Shown here piece by piece: positions 6,288-8,239 of a stretch of 8,239 nucleotides of DNA. The notes beneath the pieces are model-generated. The model ran no database searches and was not told the origin of the DNA. It saw only the letters and a program-made list of their open reading frames with translations. The stretch spans positions 1 to 8,239 of the forward strand of contig JBHGBB010000177.1 in assembly GCA_041946755.1 (NCBI GenBank), in the 5' to 3' direction. The position numbers were made by a program, and so were the translations under genes. The stretch's first letter is position 1; each line of letters starts with the position of its first letter. The stretch is from JBHGBB01 sp041946755 (lineage in GTDB: Bacteria; UBP4; UBA4092; JAOAEQ01).

Positions 6288-7148
6288 TTATTTTACTGCT
6301 GCTGCTAATTTGCAAGTTCCTTCAGCGAATTTGCGATATCGGTCAGCTTCTTGTTGTTCCATTGGAGAATATTGTCGCGTCCGGCGGATTAATTCATCGA
6401 AATCAACTTCATGCCCATCGAATTCCGGGCCATCAACACAGGAGAACATATTTTTCCCTTTAATCATTACCCGGCAGCCACCACACATCCCGGTCCCATC
6501 GATCATGATCGGATTGAGACTTACCATCGTTTTAATCCCATACGGCCGGGTTAAATCGCTAACCGCTTTCATCATCGGAAGTGGACCGATAGCCGTAACT
6601 TCATTAATCTCGATTTTACTATCAATCAGTTGCTTTAAGACATCGGTTACCAAACCTTTGATTCCTACCGACCCATCGTTGGTACTATAATATACTTTAT
6701 CGCTAATCGCTTCTAATTCTTTTCCTAACATTAAATATTCTTTCGATTGCGCGCCGATGATACAGATAACCTTATTTCCGGCTTGTTTTGCCGCTTTTAC
6801 TTCCGGATATATCCCAGGAGTGCCTACTCCGCCGCCGATAAATACCATGGTACCAATCAATTTTATCTCAGCACCGACTCCCAAGGGACCGACTACATCC
6901 AAAAATGCATTCCCTTCCTGCATGGTAGCCATTTCCATTGTCGCTTGACCAACGATCTGGATAATTAATGTTATCGTCCCGGTATCAGTATTATGATCGG
7001 CAATAGTAATCGGAATCCGTTCACTTCGCTCGAACGCTCGCAAGATAACAAAATGCCCCGGTTTCGTTTTTGCCGCAATTAACGGGGCTTGTATTTCAAA
7101 TTTAATAATCTTTGGTGCTATAATATCTTTATGAACAATAGTATACAT
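6288..7148 (-). CDS. nfnA: NfnA-type FAD/NAD-binding [2Fe-2S] subunit (sulfide/dihydroorotate dehydrogenase-like)
   Basis: The 286-residue protein belongs to the ferredoxin-reductase family that includes NfnA/NfnS, SudB and PyrK. The flavin-binding motif is RIPITIAD at 44-51, followed by DVVGPLG at 84-90. The NAD-binding motif GGGVGTPGIYPEVKAA is at 105-120; relatives commonly have an A-P-x-Y-P form here, so the GTP is a small variation. A C-terminal iron-sulfur segment has C222, C225 and C237, with D217 in IDGTGMCGGC. Characterised NfnA binds its [2Fe-2S] cluster with three cysteines and one aspartate, which fits. In the NfnAB complex this subunit oxidises or reduces NADH and exchanges electrons with NfnB, encoded next downstream. 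PyrK is the main alternative, but no pyrD is adjacent. It is the first gene of the group; no obvious promoter or Shine-Dalgarno sequence stands out upstream. Confidence 0.88.
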   Translation of the reverse strand: MYTIVHKDIIAPKIIKFEIQAPLIAAKTKPGHFVILRAFERSERIPITIADHNTDTGTITLIIQIVGQATMEMATMQEGNAFLDVVGPLGVGAEIKLIGTMVFIGGGVGTPGIYPEVKAAKQAGNKVICIIGAQSKEYLMLGKELEAISDKVYYSTNDGSVGIKGLVTDVLKQLIDSKIEINEVTAIGPLPMMKAVSDLTRPYGIKTMVSLNPIMIDGTGMCGGCRVMIKGKNMFSCVDGPEFDGHEVDFDELIRRTRQYSPMEQQEADRYRKFAEGTCKLAAAVK

Positions 7149-7277
7149 TTTATGTTTAACTTATCCCATTGGAGCAATAATCCTTCTTTTTCACATATTT
7201 GGTGGTATAAAAAAGACTTATTTTGTTATCATTTATTTTAACATAACTCGGTTATTTTTTTGTAGAGTAATCCCCGC

Positions 7278-7283
7278 TATAAA
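7278..7283 (+). promoter_or_regulatory. Possible -10 element close to the DUF6504 start codon
   Basis: TATAAA lies nine bases before the ATG at 7293. Transcription from it would begin at about 7290-7293, giving an mRNA with almost no leader, and there is no Shine-Dalgarno sequence. The -35 position (7255-7260) is a run of Ts, a poor match. The divergent nfnA gene starts on the other side of this 144-bp gap. Confidence 0.3.
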
Positions 7284-7292
7284 ATCTATACT

Positions 7293-7580
7293 ATGACTCC
7301 GAAATTTATCGGTGAGAAAATCGACGTCGAACTGGATCAAGATAACCGGATGCCCTTATCTTTTACTTGGCAAGATACAAAATATTCGGTAATAAAAATT
7401 AAGTCCTCCTGGCAGGACTATGGATTTGGCCGTTCTCCTGCGCCGAAACGGGTTCCTTGGCGAATCCGGCATCACCGGACCTATTATCAAGTAGTAACCG
7501 AAAACAACCGAATGTTCGAACTCTATTATGACCGCGGTGGAAAAGAAAAAACCTGGTATCTCGTGCAGGAATTAAAATGA
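7293..7580 (+). CDS. Small DUF6504-like protein
   Basis: This 95-residue protein resembles the uncharacterised DUF6504 family. The recognisable parts are PLSFTWQDTKYSV at about 21-33, W40, the WRIRHHRTYYQV stretch at 56-67, and FELYYDRGGKEKTWYL at 75-90. This gives the usual order of F-x-W, R-x-YY-x-V and ELY...W-x-L motifs. It has no signal peptide or membrane segment, so it should be cytosolic; it is rich in basic and aromatic residues. In other bacteria, as I recall, such domains can be linked to Y-family polymerase genes, but nothing here supports that role. It is the only complete plus-strand gene and is transcribed away from nfnA. The start is the first ATG after an AT-rich gap and lacks a Shine-Dalgarno sequence. 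Function unknown. Confidence 0.75.
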   Translation: MTPKFIGEKIDVELDQDNRMPLSFTWQDTKYSVIKIKSSWQDYGFGRSPAPKRVPWRIRHHRTYYQVVTENNRMFELYYDRGGKEKTWYLVQELK

Positions 7581-7608
7581 TAATGATAGACCCTGCAAAA
7601 TTGCATAA

Positions 7609-7645
7609 CGGAGTCCAATAAACAAGATCAAGTTATTGAACTCCG
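7609..7645 (-). terminator. Hairpin between convergent genes, probable terminator
   Basis: Arms 7609-7621 and 7633-7645 pair at 12 of 13 positions around an 11-nt loop. Outer TTGCAT/ATGCAA arms (7601-7606, 7656-7661) can extend it with unequal spacers. The odd position (7615/7639) is C-A in plus-strand RNA but a G-U wobble in minus-strand RNA, so it suits the Pro/Ala gene's transcript better. Short T-stretches follow a few bases away on both strands, so it may stop both convergent transcripts. Confidence 0.45.
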
Positions 7646-7709
7646 CATGATTTTGATGCAAAAAACCAACAATTTAATTGTATAGCGCTTCCCCGAAATT
7701 CAGCTCAGG

Positions 7710-7970
7710 CTATTTTCCTGGTGCTGGAGCTGGTGCAGCTTCAGGTGCAGGTGCTGGGGCAGGTGCTGGCGCTCCTTCTGGTGCAGGCGCAGGAGCTGGT
7801 GCTGGTGCTCCTTCAGGTGGTGCTCCAGGTTGTGGTCCAGCTTCAGGACCTGCTGACGGTGCTGGTCGAGATAAAAATGGTTTCATTTGAACATAGAACA
7901 GATATCCCGCACCGATGATTACTACGACTAGAACAATTGACCAAATGATCTTCTTGGTATCCATTAACAT
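7710..7970 (-). CDS. Small single-pass membrane protein with Pro/Ala-repeat tail
   Basis: The product has 86 residues from the chosen start. A short N-terminus with two lysines (MLMDTKK) is followed by a hydrophobic helix, about IIWSIVLVVVIIGAGYLFYV, then MKPFLSR and a tail of about 50 residues made almost wholly of Pro, Ala, Gly and Glu. The lysines before the helix predict that the tail lies outside the cytoplasm. There is no lipobox and no C-terminal domain after the tail. The start at 7970 is preferred because GAGAGGGGGG (7974-7983) lies just upstream; 7964 is also possible. The ATG at 7985 overlaps that ribosome binding site and is unlikely. The gene has its own strong promoter and seems monocistronic. 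The tail recalls proline-rich linkers such as TonB's, but I recognise no family. Function unknown. Confidence 0.72.
   Translation of the reverse strand: MLMDTKKIIWSIVLVVVIIGAGYLFYVQMKPFLSRPAPSAGPEAGPQPGAPPEGAPAPAPAPAPEGAPAPAPAPAPEAAPAPAPGK
7713..7814 (-). repeat. 12-residue Pro/Ala tandem repeat within the membrane-protein gene
   Basis: The protein unit EGAPAPAPAPAP occurs twice (7779-7814 and 7743-7778). A shortened third copy, EAAPAPAPGK, ends the gene (7713-7742). The two full units differ at six of 36 bases, all at third codon positions, so the protein repeat is identical while the DNA has diverged. Confidence 0.85.
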
Positions 7971-7973
7971 TAT

Positions 7974-7983
7974 CCCCCCTCTC
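7974..7983 (-). promoter_or_regulatory. Strong purine-rich ribosome binding site of the Pro/Ala-tail gene
   Basis: GAGAGGGGGG on the minus strand contains GAGG seven bases before the ATG at 7970. It is the only convincing Shine-Dalgarno sequence among the gene starts in the window, and it decides the start against the ATG at 7985, which it overlaps. Confidence 0.65.
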
Positions 7984-8041
7984 ATGTAAAAAATGACTGC
8001 TTTTCCAACAAAAACCGCATTTTCTTCAATATCAATTGCAT

Positions 8042-8070
8042 ACTATACCTGAATTTGTCAAGCAGGTCAA
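8042..8070 (-). promoter_or_regulatory. Near-consensus sigma-70 promoter of the Pro/Ala-tail gene
   Basis: On the minus strand TTGACC (8065-8070) and TATAGT (8042-8047) are exactly 17 bp apart, and each box matches the consensus at five of six positions. A second TTGACA lies inside the spacer but is too close to the -10 to pair with it. Transcription would start near 8035, giving a leader of about 65 nt. This is the best promoter in the window. Confidence 0.75.
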
Positions 8071-8107
8071 TAGAAAAATGCACTTTTTCAGCTTTTTTTT
8101 ATTATTA

Positions 8108-8239
8108 TTACTTCCACTCTCCTTTCTGATTTTCTTCTATATCGCGGTTGGTCATAGCCGTTTTATCACTTTTATCATTCATTTTTACCGCATAATGCCG
8201 TTTCATTATTTGTTGATAATGCTCTTCAGCCGCCTTTTG
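8108..8239 (-). CDS. C-terminal end of an unidentified protein (partial)
   Basis: The minus strand is open from the right edge for 43 codons to a TAA at 8108-8110. The peptide is highly charged and hydrophilic, beginning QKAAEEHYQQIMKRHYAV and ending ENQKGEWK, and has no recognisable domain. It looks like a helical, disordered tail. The start lies outside the window. A six-pair AT-rich hairpin (GAAAAA/TTTTTC on the minus strand, about 8073-8089) follows the stop but is too weak to call a terminator. The downstream Pro/Ala-tail gene has its own promoter, so the two need not form an operon. A chance open frame of this length cannot be excluded. Confidence 0.5.
   Translation of the reverse strand, partial: QKAAEEHYQQIMKRHYAVKMNDKSDKTAMTNRDIEENQKGEWK

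Noticed and set aside
6247..6690. Plus-strand open frame of 147 codons opposite nfnA
   Set aside because: It is antisense to a clearly coding iron-sulfur flavoprotein gene, and its translation shows no family features.
7161..7188. AAGAAGGA (minus strand) as a ribosome binding site for an upstream start of nfnA
   Set aside because: The in-frame ATG after it (7169) meets a stop after two codons, and the nearby TTG is in another frame, so it cannot extend nfnA.
7678..7890. Plus-strand Gly/Ala-rich open frame opposite the Pro/Ala gene
   Set aside because: The repetitive sequence is open on both strands. Only the minus strand has a promoter, a ribosome binding site, a membrane helix and synonymous divergence.

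Overview
The window is chromosomal DNA from a bacterium, probably uncultivated, moderately AT-rich and unusually dense in the tetranucleotide CCGG. No gene here fixes the phylum. A solute-binding protein with an ordinary signal peptide and no lipobox suggests a diderm cell. An NfnAB-type ferredoxin/NADPH enzyme next to folD suggests anaerobic metabolism. Most starts lack a recognisable Shine-Dalgarno sequence.

Region 1 (1-3736, minus strand): a three-gene carbohydrate ABC importer. In transcription order it encodes a periplasmic binding protein (3529-2042), a MalF-type permease (1981-1100) and a MalG-type permease (1044-232). There is no ATPase gene, so a shared one is probably encoded elsewhere. 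A candidate promoter lies at 3591-3619. The 3' end carries three successive perfect hairpins with 3-nt loops. All share the same tip, and only the last is followed by a T-run. A degenerate copy of the last hairpin overlaps the stop codon of the binding-protein gene.

Region 2 (7148-3704, minus strand): nfnA (2Fe-2S/FAD/NAD subunit), nfnB (two 4Fe-4S motifs, FAD and NADPH sites) and folD (methylene-THF dehydrogenase/cyclohydrolase). The pair probably exchanges electrons among NADH, ferredoxin and NADPH, and FolD links NADP(H) to one-carbon units. A short hairpin lies in the nfnA-nfnB gap, an imperfect 8-bp tandem repeat lies upstream of folD, and an AT-rich hairpin closes the group.

Region 3 (7149-8239): a plus-strand gene for a small DUF6504-like protein, possibly translated from a leaderless mRNA. 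Convergent to it is a small minus-strand gene for a one-pass membrane protein with a Pro/Ala-repeat tail. That gene has its own near-consensus promoter, a strong ribosome binding site and distinct proline codons. The C-terminal end of another minus-strand gene runs off the right edge.

I recognise no mobile element, CRISPR array, tRNA or rRNA. Most of the window is conventional metabolism. The least explained parts are the hairpin series at 18-230 and the Pro/Ala-tail protein.
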